Below, in pieces: positions 1-12,737 of a DNA stretch of 64,000 nt. Position 1 is the stretch's first letter, and each line of letters starts with the position of its first letter. The translations under genes and the position numbers were made by a program. The notes below the pieces were generated by a model. It saw only the letters and a list, made by a program, of their open reading frames with translations. It searched no databases and had not been told where the DNA came from. Source of the DNA: Stomorhina lunata (lineage: Eukaryota; Arthropoda; Insecta; Diptera; Rhiniidae); contig OW121740.1 in NCBI GenBank assembly GCA_933228675.1, positions 126,431,630 to 126,495,629 on the forward strand. The letters are read 5' to 3'.

Positions 1-2110
1 TATAAAAATTTTTATAGAAATTTTTCGACACAAAAATTCTTACAGAAATTTTTCGACACAAAAATTCTTACAGAAATTTTTCGACACAAAAATTCTTATA
101 GAAATTTTTCGATATAAAAATTTTTATAGAAATTTTTCGATATAAAAATTTTTATAGAAATTTTTCTATATAAAAAATTTTTATAGAAATTTTTCGATAT
201 AAAAAATTTTTATAGAAATTTTTCGATATAAAAATATATCCAAATTTTTATAGAAATTTTTCAATTTTAAAATTTTTAAAGAAATTTTTCGATATAAAAA
301 TTTTTATAGAAATTTTTCTATATAAAAATTTTTCTATATAAAAATTTTTCGATATAAATATTTTTATCAAAATTTTTCGATATAAAAATTTTTATAGAAA
401 TTTTTCGATATAAAAATTTTTATAGAAAATTTTTCGATATAAAAATTTTTATAGAAATTTTTCGATGTAAAAATTTTTATAGAAAATTTTTCGATATAAA
501 AATTTGTATAGAAATTTTTCGATATAAAAATTTTTATAGAAATTTTTCGATATAAAAATTTTTATAGAAATTTTTCGATATAAAAATTTTTATAGAAATT
601 TTTCGATATAAAAATTTTTATAGAAATTTTTCGATATAAAAATTTTTATAGAAATTTTTCGATATAAAAGTTTTTATAGAAATTTTTCGATATGAAAATT
701 TTTATAGAAATTTTTCGACATAAACATTTTTATAGAAATTTTTCGATAAAAAAATTTTTATAGAAATTTTCGATATGAAAATTTTTATAGAAATTTTTCA
801 AGATAAATATTTTTATAGAAATAAAATTCAATAAAATTAAAAAAAAAATAGAAATTTTTCGATACAAAAATTTCTATAGAATATTTCGGAATACAAATTT
901 TTATAAAAATTTTTCGATATAAACATTTTTATCGAAATTTTTCTATATAAAAATTTTTATAGAAATTTTTATATATAAAAATTTTTATATAAATTTTTTG
1001 ACATCAAAATTTTTATAGAAATTTTTCGATATAAAAATTTTTCTACAAATTTTTCGATATACAAATTTTTATTGAAATTTTTCGATATAAAAATTTTTAT
1101 TGAAATTTTTTGATATAAAAATGTTTATTGAAATTATTAGATATAAAAATTTTTATAGAAATTTTTTGATATCAAAATTTTTATAGAAATTTTTCGATAT
1201 AAAAATGTTTATAGAAATTTTTCGATATAAAAATTTTTCTAGAAATTTTTCGATATAAAAATTTTTCTAGAAATTTTTCGATATAAAATTTTTTATAGAA
1301 ATTTTTTGATATAAAAATTTTTATAGAAATTTTTCGATATAAAAATTTCATAGACATTTTTCGATATAAAAATTTTTATAGAAATTTTTCGATATAAAAA
1401 TTTTAATAGAAATTTTTCGAAATAATAATTTCTATAGAAATTTTATGACATAAAAATTTTTATAGAAATTTTTCGATACAAAAATTTTAATAGAAATTTT
1501 TCGAAATAAAAATTTTTATAAAAATTTTTCGATATTACAATTTTTATAGAAATTTTTCGATATAAAAATTTTTATAGAAATTTTTTGGTATAAAAATTTT
1601 TATAGAAATTTTTCGATATTAAAATTTTTATAGAAATTTTTCGATATAAAAATTTTTAAAGAAATTTTTCTATAAAAAAAAAAATTACAGAAATTTTGAT
1701 ATCAAAATTTTTATAGAAATTTTTTTATATGAAAAATTTTTATTGAAGTTTTTCGATATAAACATTTTCAAAGAAATTTTTATATATAAAAATTTTTATT
1801 GAAATTTTTCCATATAAAAATTTTTATTGAAATTTTTACATAGATAATTTTTTTTTATTAAAATTTTTGGAAAATATAAAATTTTATTGAAATTTTTCAA
1901 TTTAAAAATTTGTGGAAAAATTTTTTGAAATAAAAATTTTTATTTTAATTTTTGGATAATTCGACATAAAATTTTTTAGAAAAATTTTTCGATTCAATAA
2001 ATTTATAGAAATATTGCAATATAAAAATTTTTAAAGAAATTTGTAAAAATTCTTATAGAATTTTTGGTATGAAATTTAAAAAAAAAAATTTATGAAACTA
2101 TTTTATAAAA
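1..2110. repeat. AT-rich minisatellite, ~28-bp unit
   Basis: Tandem array with a unit of about 28 bp built from AAAAATTTTTATAG and AAATTTTTCGATAT halves. The best-preserved copies are at about 360-800. Copies decay to the right (1650-2100), where unit length and spacing wander. The array runs off the left edge of the window, so its full size is unknown. No reading frame of interest. The A/T tracts recur about every 10 bp within each unit. Confidence 0.95.
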
Positions 2111-2112
2111 AT

Positions 2113-2995
2113 TGTCAAATTTTCTATAGAAAACTCTTCCCACTGCCAACTTTTCTATAGAACACTCTTCCCACTGTCAACTTTTCTATAGAAAACTCTT
2201 CCCACTGTCAACTTTTCTATAGAAAACTCTTCCCACTGTCAACTTTTCTATAGAAAACTCTTCCCACTGTCAACTTTTCTATAGAAAACTCTTCCCACTG
2301 TCAACTTTTCTATGGAAAACTCTTCCCACTGTCAACTTTTCTATAGAAAACTCTTCCCACTGTCAACTTTTCTATAGAAAACTCTTCCCACTGTCAACTT
2401 TTCTATAGAAAACTCTTCCCACTGTCAACTTTCCTATAGAAAACTCTTCCCACTGTCAACTTTTCTATAGAAAACTCTTCCCACTGTCAACTTTTCTATA
2501 GAAAACTATTCCCACCGTCAACTTTTATGTAGAAAACTCTTCCCACTGTCAACTTTTCTATAGGAAACTCTTTCCACTGTCAACTTTTCCATAGAAAACT
2601 CTTTCCACTGTCAAATTTTCTATAGAAAACTCTTCCCACTGTCAACTTTTATGTAGAAAACTCTTCCCACTGTCAACTTTTCTATAGAAAACTCTTTCCA
2701 CTGTCAACTTTTCCATAGAAAACTCTTGCCACTGTCAACTTTTCTATAGAAAACTCTTCCCACAGTCAACTTTTCTATAGAAAACTTCTCCCGCTGTTAA
2801 GTTTTTCATAGAAAACTTTTCCCACTGTCAACTTTTCTATATAAAACTCTTCCCACTGTCAACTTTTCTATAGAAAACTCTTCCCACTGTCAACTTTTCT
2901 GTAGAAAACTCTTCCCACTGTCAACTTTTCTATAGAAAACTCTTCCCACTGACAACTTTTCTACAGAAAACTCTTCCCACTGTCAACTTTTCAAG
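2113..2995. repeat. 31-bp minisatellite with TTTTCTATAGAAAA palindrome
   Basis: About 28 head-to-tail copies of a 31-bp unit containing the perfect 14-bp palindrome TTTTCTATAGAAAA followed by CTCTTCCCACTGTC. Copies are very uniform, with occasional variants such as a TATGTAG core near 2527 and 2650. The array abuts the 28-bp array and shares its TATAGAAA core, but is much more GC-rich between the palindromes, so it looks like a younger, separately amplified array. Confidence 0.95.
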
Positions 2996-3984
2996 AAAAA
3001 CGCTACAAAAACGAACTCGTTTTTTAAAATAAATTTTAAATCGATACTTTTATCAACATTTGCGTTAATCTCATTTTAAGAACCTCAAAAAATCCAATCA
3101 TTTAGATCATAAAATAAAATTAAAGCTTAAATATTCCTTTTTTAAACAAAAATTAACAACTCAAGCCCCAACATTAACATCTAATAATTTTTATTTAAAT
3201 TTTATAGCAGCAATTTCACATGATCATACATAAAACCCAAAAAAAATGAAAAAAGAAACATGTTGATGATCACCATTATCATCTCATTCGCTATTATTAA
3301 TGGGTTCCTGTCAATGAGTTACGGCTACTTGCTGTGAAAACGAGTAAAACTAAAATTCGAAAAAATAAAACTTTAACTAAAACAATACAAAATGACTAAA
3401 AATGGAACATTAAAGGCCAACAAAACAGGTCTCGTATCTTCTTATTTTAATTTTGTGTTTCTCTCAAAAACTGATTATAATGATTATTTTAACTACAAAA
3501 ACTGGCCGTTTTATTTGTTCACATGCGAGTGATTCCTATAAAAAGGCTAAGATTAACAAAAAAAAAATAAAAGCCATAACAGTGATCTGTATTTTTTCAG
3601 TCGTATTTTGTAAAAAAATAAAATTTCAATGCTTCGTTGATTGCACAATAATCAACATGAAAAAAGGGCTTGATTTTATAAAAGGAATAACTAAATAATA
3701 TCTACTCGTACTAGTATGTAATAGCAATACGACTGACTACAATTGCAACCGACAGCCATCGGTGGCAGCGGTAACTGCAACATCATCATGCAATTTTATT
3801 GCACGAGTTCGTATGCAACATTTACTTTATGCTGATGATGATTTTCAATGTCTTTACTTGTGGTCTCTTTTTAGTAAATACTCTACTTATATTTATGTAT
3901 TTATGTACTTAAATAGTACTTTTAGGTATTTATTTCAAAAACAGGAGCGTAGTGAATTCGAGAATTCGGGATTATTTTATGTGT
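2996..3984. other. AT-rich DNA, no gene seen
   Basis: Non-repetitive AT-rich sequence. Short open frames (for example 3453-3698 and 3762-4070 plus) have no recognisable domain and low-complexity composition; I do not treat them as genes. Confidence 0.6.
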
Positions 3985-4740
3985 GTACCTGGTTGACCGA
4001 GCGTTGCTCGGAGTTTTATGATAAACCTTTCAAAGAAAATTGTAAACTTTTCATATATTTTATTTTATAATGTATATACTTGCGAGACACCTTTTGTTTC
4101 CAATTGCATTTGTTTAAAAGTAAAGAAAGTACCAAAAATATTTATTTATAAGTTCCAATTACTCGTCTTCTTACTTTTTAGCTGATGAAAACGCAATTTA
4201 AATTTTGTTTCCATACCTATTACTTTACAAGTTATAATGTTACCAATTTTTCCCCTTTTATCCCCTAATTTCAAAAAAGCTCCATATGCATATTTGGTAC
4301 TCCTTGGATACCAATTGAATTCCGTACATTTTATTAAAACTCCGTAAACATTTTGTTTTTATTCATATTACTTTATGAGATGTTAATTTATAATGTTATC
4401 CCTTTTTTTTATCGATTTTGCTCCCGAATTAAAAAAGTACGAAATACGTGTTCAATATTTTTTTCTATTGATTTTAGTACAAAGTTCCTATATATGTTCA
4501 TTGCTTCAAAATATAAGAGTGGGTTAAAAAAAGTACCAAAAAATATTTTCACACTTTTTATAAAATATCTGGGATAGTTTTAAAAAAAAGTACCTGTCAG
4601 CTTATTTTAGCAGCTGTTCAAAACGTAAATTTTATTTGCCTATTACTTTAAGAGATAAACCGTTTTCGATTTTATTATTAGAGAAAAAATTTCCAAAAAT
4701 CCCTTTTTACACGACCTATACATCAAAAAAGGTAACCACC
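3985..4740 (+). repeat. Hairpin-ended dispersed repeat, copy 1
   Basis: Begins with GTACCTGGTTGACC followed by a GC-rich hairpin CCGAGC-GTT-GCTCGG (3997-4011), then AT-rich sequence with repeated 'aaaagtaccaaat' motifs and a conserved end near 4680-4735 ('cccttttt..cgacctatacatcaaaaaagg'). It matches 47508-48846 and, reversed, 43976-45415, but lacks their 132-bp internal tandem repeat. Function unknown; non-autonomous. Confidence 0.7.
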
Positions 4741-4835
4741 GTTTAAATTTCGTCTTCTTCAAAAAGAAATTTTATTCGCATTTGATCCCTATCTATTACA
4801 TTTATTTATTAATGTAATAGACAATTTATTGATAA
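4741..4835 (-). repeat. Fragment of hairpin repeat (third copy)
   Basis: Contains the stem CTATTACATT (4793-4802) / AATGTAATAG (4811-4820) with an 8-nt loop, and flanking sequence that matches the reverse complement of 16905-16975. Related to the copies at 16735-16985 and 27218-27420. Confidence 0.6.
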
Positions 4836-5115
4836 AAGCCAACAAATTTTTAGAAAATTTCTCTAGAAAATTTTTTTATCAAAAATGTTTCTCTAGAAAA
4901 TTTTTTTATCAACAATATTTTTACAGAAAATTTTGTTTACTTTTTCTTTAGAAAAAATGTGTTTTTGAAAATTTTCACAGAATAATATTTTCAAATAAAA
5001 ATTTTCTATAAAAAAATTTTTTATCGAAACATTTTCCAAACTATATTTATCAAAAATTCAATCAAGAATTTTTCTATAAACAAAATGTTTGTATTGAGAA
5101 TATCTAAAAAAAATA
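4836..5115. repeat. Degenerate AT-rich tandem repeat
   Basis: Diverged units around 'tctagaaaatttttttatcaa', resembling the arrays at 1-2110 and 56645-57645 but strongly decayed. Confidence 0.6.
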
Positions 5116-5600
5116 TTTTTTCATTTAAAAATATAAAAATACAAAATTGATTAATATCGTGATATTCATGAAAATTACAAAAAGTCATCGGCTTCTGGTA
5201 GTATGGGCTGCCTACGCCTGATCATAAGTAATATTCACGATTTACATTGATATTCAGCAGGGGTTAGATCCAAGATCATGACAACGTCAATTTCTTTAAT
5301 TACACTGTGCTCGATTTGGCAACATGTTAAACCGATATAAGGGAGACCTAGTGGGTAGAGATAAATCAAGTAGGTAAGCTCTAGTTTTCGAGATATAGCG
5401 TTATCAAAAAATGGAGGAGGATACGCAATAAATATTAGCGTAACTCGAAAACCGTTTATTTTCTTTCTAAGTATTTTAAATAATCGAATTTGACAACAAA
5501 ATTATCTTTCAGAAACATTAATAGTTTTTTTAATCCAAGCAGTCGTTTTGGAAATATTTTCTTTTTTGTTTGCAAAAAACATTTTTTTTTCATCATCTAT
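5116..5600. other. No feature recognised
   Basis: Mixed-composition sequence without a credible frame or repeat that I can place. It lies just upstream of an RT remnant and may be decayed element DNA. Confidence 0.5.
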
Positions 5601-5885
5601 CATCTATGAGTTCAAGATAAATTCAGACGTACCGCGAGAATCCGTTCTATCTTATACTCCATTTCTTATTATTAATTATTAATGACCATCTATTTGTCGA
5701 ACTTCCAATGCTAGCTACACTTTTGCAGATGACATTTATATTTATTCAATCATAGACCGGGTCTTTTGGAGATTGGGGGCTATGAGACTAACATCTCTGA
5801 TTGTCGGCACATGTATAGAGTTAGTTGGCTTTAATGCTGAAAAGGCTTTGTGTTGCATGCTTATACATAAAAGTAAGGCAAATCA
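5601..5885 (+). pseudogene. Non-LTR retrotransposon reverse transcriptase remnant
   Basis: Reading from 5626 gives VPRESVL, then a hydrophobic stretch, then (after two stops) PSICRTSNASYTFADDIYIYS and further decayed sequence to about 5880. This is the usual order of reverse transcriptase motifs in jockey/R1-type elements (VPQGSVLGP, then an IND-like segment, then FADD). The catalytic FADD is intact, but in-frame stops and loss of the rest of the domain show that it is a dead fragment of roughly 90 codons. The lineage cannot be resolved by eye. Confidence 0.7.
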
Positions 5886-5916
5886 TGTTACTTTATCTAT
5901 TTTTATCTATTTTTAA

Positions 5917-6603
5917 ATATAAGTTTGTGCTGACATTTGTAACGCATGGAAATGTTAGTATACCAATAGGCTTAGAATCACTTTCTGAGTCGATTTAGCT
6001 TTGGCAGTTAACCCGTCTGGAGCCCCATGTAAACCATGTAATCAAAGTGCAGGTCGCAATTCTATAGATCATTTGATGAAATTTAGCACAGATCATTTTT
6101 TTGATAGTGGGACCATGGCTATTGAAATTCGTCAAAATCGGTCCATTATTTATAGGTCCGACTTCCCGGAATTGATATATTGGCCACAAATATCAATAAT
6201 TTTTCATGAAATTTAAAACAGATACTGCTTATGTACTAAATCTAAAATCACTGTACCATATTTTGTTGAAATCGTCCCACATTTCAAAATAGCTCCCATA
6301 CAAACTCTTCTGTCAAAACGCACTAAATGAGACAAAAATTACTAAAACGCTCGTAAATCTGAAGATAATGAGAACTTTGAGTTTATTTTTTGCATACAAA
6401 ATTTTTGTAAAAACTGTAATCGGTTTGCCAAATTTCGATATAATCGGTATACATTTGACCCTAGCTCTCATATAAGTAAAATGACGGAAACAGCTTAAAT
6501 ATATAAGTTTTGAGAAAATTTGTGTATGATGTCAAAATTTAGTAAATATTTGTCTTCATACAGGAAAAATAACACCTTTGACCTTTATGGTGAAGGGTAT
6601 CGT
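5917..6603 (-). mobile_element. Helitron-like (HINE/mini-me-type) element, copy A
   Basis: Reverse-oriented copy of the family seen at 17696-18492 and elsewhere. It carries 'agtttgtgctgacatttgtaacgcat', the 'ggaattgatatattggccacaaatatcaat' core and the 'gacctttatggtgaagggtatcgt' end. The microsatellite segment is reduced and the terminal hairpin plus CTTACTTGTT is missing, so the copy is truncated on its right side. Confidence 0.75.
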
Positions 6604-7640
6604 CTCTTCTTGCAATTTAAAGGTCAAAACATACTACAAAAATGGTGATTCTGCACATATCGTGCTTTTAAGAGGAGATTGTGGTTTACATTATCGTCAA
6701 ACTACGCAAGCAATTGGAAAAATTGTGAAGAAATTTAAAGAGACTGGTGCAGTTACAAATTTTGTAGGGCCTGTGCATCATTGTTTCGTGTTGCCGAAGA
6801 CCCGAATGCTTCGATTCCTCGTTGATCTCAGGAATAAGGTCTGTCTTACGGCACATTATGGCGTATTTTGCATTTAGATCAATGCTTGTCAAAGTCTCTC
6901 TGTTTCTCTCTTACTTTGTATTTTGCCTACCCCTAGGGTTAGCAAAATTAAAAATCATAGAGACTTTGCCCAACATTGATTTAGATCTACATCTACATCC
7001 ATTTAAAGTCCAGCTCACACAACAACTGAAGCTGCTGACCATTCACAACGTAGCGGATACGTGGAATGGCTGCTTGAACAGCACGCGGTAGACGGCGATT
7101 TTTCGAACAAAATGTTCTTCAGCGATGAAGCACATTTCTCACTCGGTGAGTATTTTAATAAACAAAATTTTCGTATTTGGGGTTCTGGGAATCCTCAAGT
7201 TATTTGAGAAAGTCCATTATATCCAGAAAAAAAAATAACTGTTTGGTGCGCTCTTTGGTCCGAAGGTGTGATTGGACCTTACTTCTTCGAAAACGACGAC
7301 AGAGTGACTGCCACCTTCATATGATAACCGACTTTTTTTTCCTGATATTGAAGAATTGGAGAATATGTGACTTTATGGTAAGTGACATTTCCTGGCTGCG
7401 TAATTTCTCGTCGTGGCGATATCGACTGTGGGGCCATGCAAAATACCGGTCTTATACAGATTTACCTTTAACTCTTGATCACTTAGAAACCAACGTTCGT
7501 CAAGTTATGGCTGAAATACCGCCCAATATGTGTCAAAAAGGGGTCAAAAATTAGCTCAAAAGAATCAATGCTTGCAACATTTCGCATGGTGGTCATTTAA
7601 ATGATGTACTATTTCACACATAATGTAAATGTTCAAACTT
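6604..7640 (+). pseudogene. Degenerate mariner transposase
   Basis: Recognisable pieces of a mariner transposase in several frames: an N-terminal HTH-like segment (KVKTYYKNGDSAH..., TTQAIGKIVKKFKETGAV) at 6622-6770; then a piece with QRSGYVEWLLEQHAVDGDF and the first catalytic region MFFSDEAHFSLGEYFNKQNF at about 7039-7200, ended by TGA at 7204-7206; then TVWCALWSEGVIGPYFFEND at 7240-7300; and a C-terminal tail GGHLNDVLFHT at about 7590-7623. The segment with the second and third catalytic Asp is lost. No terminal repeats found. Nonfunctional. Confidence 0.8.
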
Positions 7641-7718
7641 TATAATAAAAAAGAAATATCTTGAACAAAATATCGAGCCCTTAGATTAAAATGATCACAA
7701 GCGGCAGGAAAAATATTG

Positions 7719-8189
7719 ATCGTAAGCGACAAAAAATCTTTATTAAACGAAAACGGAGAATGTTTTGGTGCATAACATTTTTGTTCTATGTTAGTTTGCT
7801 ACTTTCGACAAACTTATTAAATATTTTCCAAATTGTTTTGAAGTTATGGTACAAAGTATTGCATGTAAAGTTTTTTAGTTTTACTTCAATAACTTTTAAA
7901 CTACTGGGCAGATTGTGGCGGAATATGCTGAAATCGGCCAATGAGTAGTTGGAATTATAGACCACTTTTTAAAAACATGTCTATTAGCACAGTGGCCTCT
8001 ACACTGAGCCAAAGTTGAGCACCATTGTATGTTAAATCTATTGGTCCGTATAACTTTCGTAAATATAAACCTATCGAAAAGATTTTTACACATTCGAAAA
8101 CTACTTAAGAAATAAAGAAAAAAATATGCTTACTATATTACGCTACATCTTATAGTTTAAGAGATATTTAACGGAATGTCGCTTACGAT
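7719..8189. mobile_element. Candidate MITE with 13-bp inverted ends
   Basis: ATCGTAAGCGACA at 7719-7731 is exactly inverted at 8177-8189 (TGTCGCTTACGAT). The ~470-bp interior contains no credible coding frame; an 85-codon frame at 7691-7948 has no recognisable domain. The inverted match is too long for chance at this spacing in AT-rich DNA, but symmetry does not extend inward and no clear target duplication is visible. Confidence 0.45.
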
Positions 8190-8192
8190 TAT

Positions 8193-9483
8193 TATACCCA
8201 CCATCAAAAAGAATGGGGGGGTATATTGAGATTGTCATTCCGTTTGTAATTTCCTTAATATTGGTTCAAAAATCAAAAACGATATATATTCTGAATCCTT
8301 ATGAAATTCTAAGACGATTGAGCTATGTCCGTCTGTCTGTCTGTCTGTTGAAACCACTATAACGTCTAAACGAAAAGAGCTAGCTAACTGAAACTTAGCA
8401 AAAACATTCTTTATCTATGAGATAAAGGTATTGAAATTGGGCAAAATCGATTAGCATTTGGCCATAGCTCCCGTATAACCTCGTCTAGGCTAATCGCTTA
8501 TTTGCTAATAAATGACAAATTATGACAGTTATGATGACAAAATTTGGTATCTAGAAGTTTTAGATAAGCACTAGGCAGCATATAAAATTTCATCGAAATC
8601 GGTTCACATTTAGCCATAGCTCCCATACAAAAAACTTACGAAAACAGGCTAAATTTCACCCAAAATACACTTAAATGCCAATAAATCTAAAAGTATAACA
8701 GATATAACCACTAAATTTGGCACAAGAAAGTCTTATATCAATGCCAGCCAGTGTGCAAAATTTTGTCACAATCGGTCACTATTTGACCTAGCTCCCATAT
8801 AAAAAACTTACGAAAACACAAAAATTCAAAAAGAAAAGGGGATTTATGTCCGTCTGTCCGTCAGATAAAATCGTGATAGCTCCTTAACTACAAGAGCTAG
8901 TAAGACTAAATTAAGCACAAGTCTTATGTCAATGCCAGCCAGTGTGCAAAATTTCGTCACAATCGGTCACCATTTGACCATAGCTCCCATATAAAAAACT
9001 TATGGAAACACAAAAATACATAAAGAAAAGGTTGTTTATGTCCGTCTGTCCGTCAGATAAAAGCACGATAGCGCCTTAACGAAAAGAGCTAGAGGGACAA
9101 AATTTTACAAAAGTATTTTGGATATCTTGAAAAAGATGTGTGTTGAAAAATTTAGTTAGAGCTCCCATATAACCCGGGAAACACATTAATGCTGATAAAT
9201 TGAATACAATTGTAATAGCTATGACGATTAAATTTAAAATAGGGAAGTTTTATGCAATTTTTGATCAGTTTATCAAATTTTATAGGAATCAGTCGATATT
9301 TGACTTTAGCTTTCATGTGAAAAACACTCACGGAAACCAAAAATTTTAGCAAAGGCCAGTTAAAAGCTATTAAATTAGAAACTATGATAGCTATGGTCAC
9401 TAAATTTTGCAAGAATAAGCTCTTTATATATACCAGCCAGTGTGTAAAATTTTGTTATAATCGGTCAACATTTGGCTATAATT

Positions 9484-9522
<39 letters not shown>

Positions 9523-10027
9523 CATCCCCTTTTTATATCTACAATCAAAAAGATTTGGAGGTACATTCATTATATTAAGATTGCACCTATGAAATTATAT
9601 AGGCATCAATCAATGTTCAGCCCAGACTTTATATATGATGAATGCATTAGGAACTCATAACGAAATATATGGACCTGTCGTATTACTATTAACGTGTTTA
9701 GCCTAACTACATATTAATCACAACGAAAAGTATTTAACAACTTATTAATGTAAAACTATACCTGGTTATGAGACCGAATTTTGATCAAAGTAAATACTGG
9801 GGAAACCACTAAAATATTTTTGAATGTTGAACTATAAAGCTACGGAAACCTAATTTAGTCCAAAGGTTTTACCAACAATACCAAATAGCTTAGCGATTTT
9901 TCCAGTTTTGGTGCAGATTTTGAATTAGCTGCACCCTTGTAGATATATGAGATATGTTTCTAAATTTAACACAACTTGATGGTGGGTATATAAGATTCGG
10001 CACAGCCGAATATAACACTCTTACTTG
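8193..10027 (+). mobile_element. mini-me-like element, copy 1
   Basis: Starts TATACCCACCATCAAAAAGA and ends with GATGGTGGGTATATAAG, the hairpin TTCGGC-ACA-GCCGAA (about 9993-10007) and CTTACTTGTTTT. It contains a (GTCY)n block at 8326-8349 and further short GTCY blocks near 8850 and 9045 within an internal ~190-bp repeat, plus a (TA)n run at about 9487-9520. A GTCY plus TA pair of microsatellites is the known signature of dipteran mini-me elements. No transposase frame, so it is non-autonomous. Confidence 0.75.
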
Positions 10028-11696
10028 TTTTAATCTAAGATCTTGATATGTTATATGTGTTTTATTTACGTTAGCTTTTGAAACCGCAAAATGAATAACC
10101 CTGTATCATTTTAGGCTACAAACCTCCACTCCTAGTCGCGACCCTGCACCCATTGTAATCACAGACCACAAATACATACTTTTGTTTGGCATCTCTAAAT
10201 GGTGGCCCCCATACGACCACAATAAAACTTTCAAAACACATAGGCAAAGTACTCACTTGTACCTACTCTCTAGTACATGTGTAAATACAATTTATTGGAT
10301 CGCAAATAGTAACTAAATGCCAGTGTGTCAGCTCGACGACAGAAAAAAGTGCAGAAAATCTACTAAATAAAACAGAAAATCACCACCACCAGCAGCAGCA
10401 GCAGAAATTCAGAGTAAAAAAAAGGAGTTGAAAATTAAAGTAAGGCAGGAGGTTTCTCGGGAATTGTTTCACAACTATTTACAACTACTGCTGAGGCCGA
10501 TGTTGTTTGTTGCATTGACAGTAAATGCAACAATAGCATGAACGCAAATAGTTCAGAAAGAAAAAAAATTTTACTACAATTGAGTAGAAAACTTGAATTT
10601 TATAAAGGAGAAAAACAAAACAGACTTAATTATTTTATTTTTTTCTTATCTAAGATCAGGCTGATGGAACCAGCAGAACAAAAAAGTCTAAAAAATAAAG
10701 GCCATCACAATTAAGTGATGAAAAGGCCATGTAATGAAAAATTATTTATTCGCACTTGTTTAGCAAGAACTTAAGAATAATAATAAAAAGAGGAGTCTTT
10801 CAAGAAACCATATGATTTCTAGGAATCTCATTCATTTCCAAAGATAAGACCCGACACCCCTTTTGTTAAGTGGCAAAAATTTCAAAGGCAGAAAAAAAAA
10901 CTTCAAAGTAAAAATTTTTGATATATGGAAAATACTATTCGTTTAACTTAAGATATTGAAACGCCAAATTGGACACATGATTTATTTCAAATTTAAATAA
11001 ATAGTTTTAATTTTATTTAGAGACAAAAACTCTGTATTTTTAGGGTAATTTGAATTTCTGGTATATTATTGTTTGATTTCTGAATTTTATAAAATTTTGT
11101 CATTTTAGGAATTTTGTATTTTGGGATCATTTGTTTTGTTTAAGAATTCTTATTCGACGCAATTTCCAAATAAATAAATTTTATTTTTCAAAACTTAATT
11201 CTAAAGATATTTGTTTGTTTGGTTTGATTGTCTAAACACATGTTGATCTTTATAGATTTCTTTGTTAATTTTTTTCTCATTATAAACGAAACAAATAAAA
11301 AATTTTCGAAATTATTTTCCCCTTATTTTGGTTTTTGGTTTTAAGTTAAATATCAAGTACATGGAAAAAAATTGTGGCATAACAAATTTAAAATGTGACA
11401 CATAACATTTGCGCTTCGTTTGGTATTTTATTCAGTTTTTTTGTTCTTTTATATTTATTTTATTATTACTTCATTTAAGTCATCAGAATTTTGTTTATAA
11501 CTAGAGTACAAAGCTAAATTCTGAAAATCTTATTTCTAATACGTAATTAAAGTCATATGTTAAATTTGCTTATTAAAATGGTGAAATTTTAATTTATTGT
11601 TAAAATAATGTATAAACTTTAGGTTTTGGTCATGGGAATTCATTAAGGAAGAGACCTCTGTGGCTTTCAAGATTTGTGACTTCCATTTCCGATTTT
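10028..11696. other. AT-rich unique DNA, no gene supported
   Basis: Contains a small CAC/CAG trinucleotide run near 10385-10405 and a possible splice donor-like AAAGTAAGG near 10437. This could be a non-coding first exon of a distant gene, but nothing in the window confirms it. Otherwise poly-A/T-rich sequence without credible frames. Confidence 0.4.
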
Positions 11697-12735
11697 TTAT
11701 ACCCTACACCTTCAAAAATGGGATGAGTATAATACATATCGTCACCTAAAATGCAAAATGGCATAACTGCACTTCTAGTTTTTTACAGGAGAAGTAAAAA
11801 ACGTTATATATTTTAAACTTAAGGAACAATAAATCCAAATTTTGGAATTCTGTCAACAAGCCATTAGCAAAGAAAACTCTAAAAGCTAAAATCGTCAAAA
11901 ACGTCAATTGCGGAAAACAAAAAGTTGAATGTTTTCTGAAACCGAAAGGGCATAACTAAAATAAAAATTTAGAGCAAAATTTTAAACTTTTCAAAATGTA
12001 TAAAGTTTTTTGTCAATAAATAATAGTATCAGTTTATTTTCGAAACATAATTTAAGATATACAGAGGTTTTCTTAAGAGTTATTTCAGAAATAACCCCGT
12101 AACTTTTAAACGCTTCAAGATACTTAAATAAAATTTCATATAGTTAGAACAGAGAAGCTTTAGAGTTGATCTGTAGACAAGCAGGTCAATTTACGGTCGG
12201 AAAGCTACCTTATAGCCTTTCAAAAAATTTAGCCTCTTATAATAATTTTTGATATGATATGAAAAAAAAACATCATTACTTTTAAACTTAATGAAATATT
12301 AATTCAAAATTTTTAAATTTCTTCAACAATGCAACAGCAAAGACATTCCTGAAAACTTAAATGACAACAAACGAGTAATTTTTAAGTAATTGCGAAAAAA
12401 CAAAAGGGCTTAACTACATTCTGGATATTTTCTGAAACCAAAAAGGCTTAATTACAATACACATTTTAAGCAACCTTTGGTTTTTAGTGAATAAAATAGC
12501 TGTTTTTGACCGTACTCTTAAAAAACGTTATAGCTGGATGTATTTTGGGTTGCTGTATCATAATCAATCAAAAACTCGATTAATTAATTATTGGGTTAGT
12601 TACGCTCTTTTGCATTTCAGGTGACGATATGTTTGTGTTGATGTTTGTAACACAAAAAATATAGGTCTAGGACCTTAAAAACCTCTTTCTGTTCTCAATT
12701 TTATATACACATTAACAGTTTAACCCTGGGTGTTA
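11697..12735 (+). mobile_element. Helitron-like fragment split by a TIR element
   Basis: Host-repeat sequence (TATACCCTACACCTTCAAAAATG at 11699 and 'gtttgtgttgatgtttgtaacac' from 12631) is interrupted by the inverted-repeat element at 11736-12630. An uninterrupted relative of the host sequence is seen, reversed, at about 27590-27645. Confidence 0.6.
11736..12630. mobile_element. MITE with ATATCGTCACC terminal inverted repeats, copy 1
   Basis: Left end ATATCGTCACCTAAAATGC and right end GCATTTCAGGTGACGATAT are inverted copies extending about 33 bp. The ~830-bp interior is A/T-rich with 'aaaaggcttaa' and 'agttatgcccttttggtttcag'-like motifs shared with the shorter relative at 48883-49210. No transposase frame. 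Confidence 0.7.
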
Positions 12736-12737
12736 TT

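Noticed and set aside
3260..3337. 26-codon frame with a signal-peptide-like hydrophobic sequence
   Set aside because: Low complexity (Ile/Thr/Ser from AT-rich DNA), no homologue noticed, no promoter or second exon seen.
10320..10445. Possible non-coding first exon with CAC/CAG repeats and a GTAAGG donor
   Set aside because: No acceptor, coding exon or promoter could be tied to it within the window.
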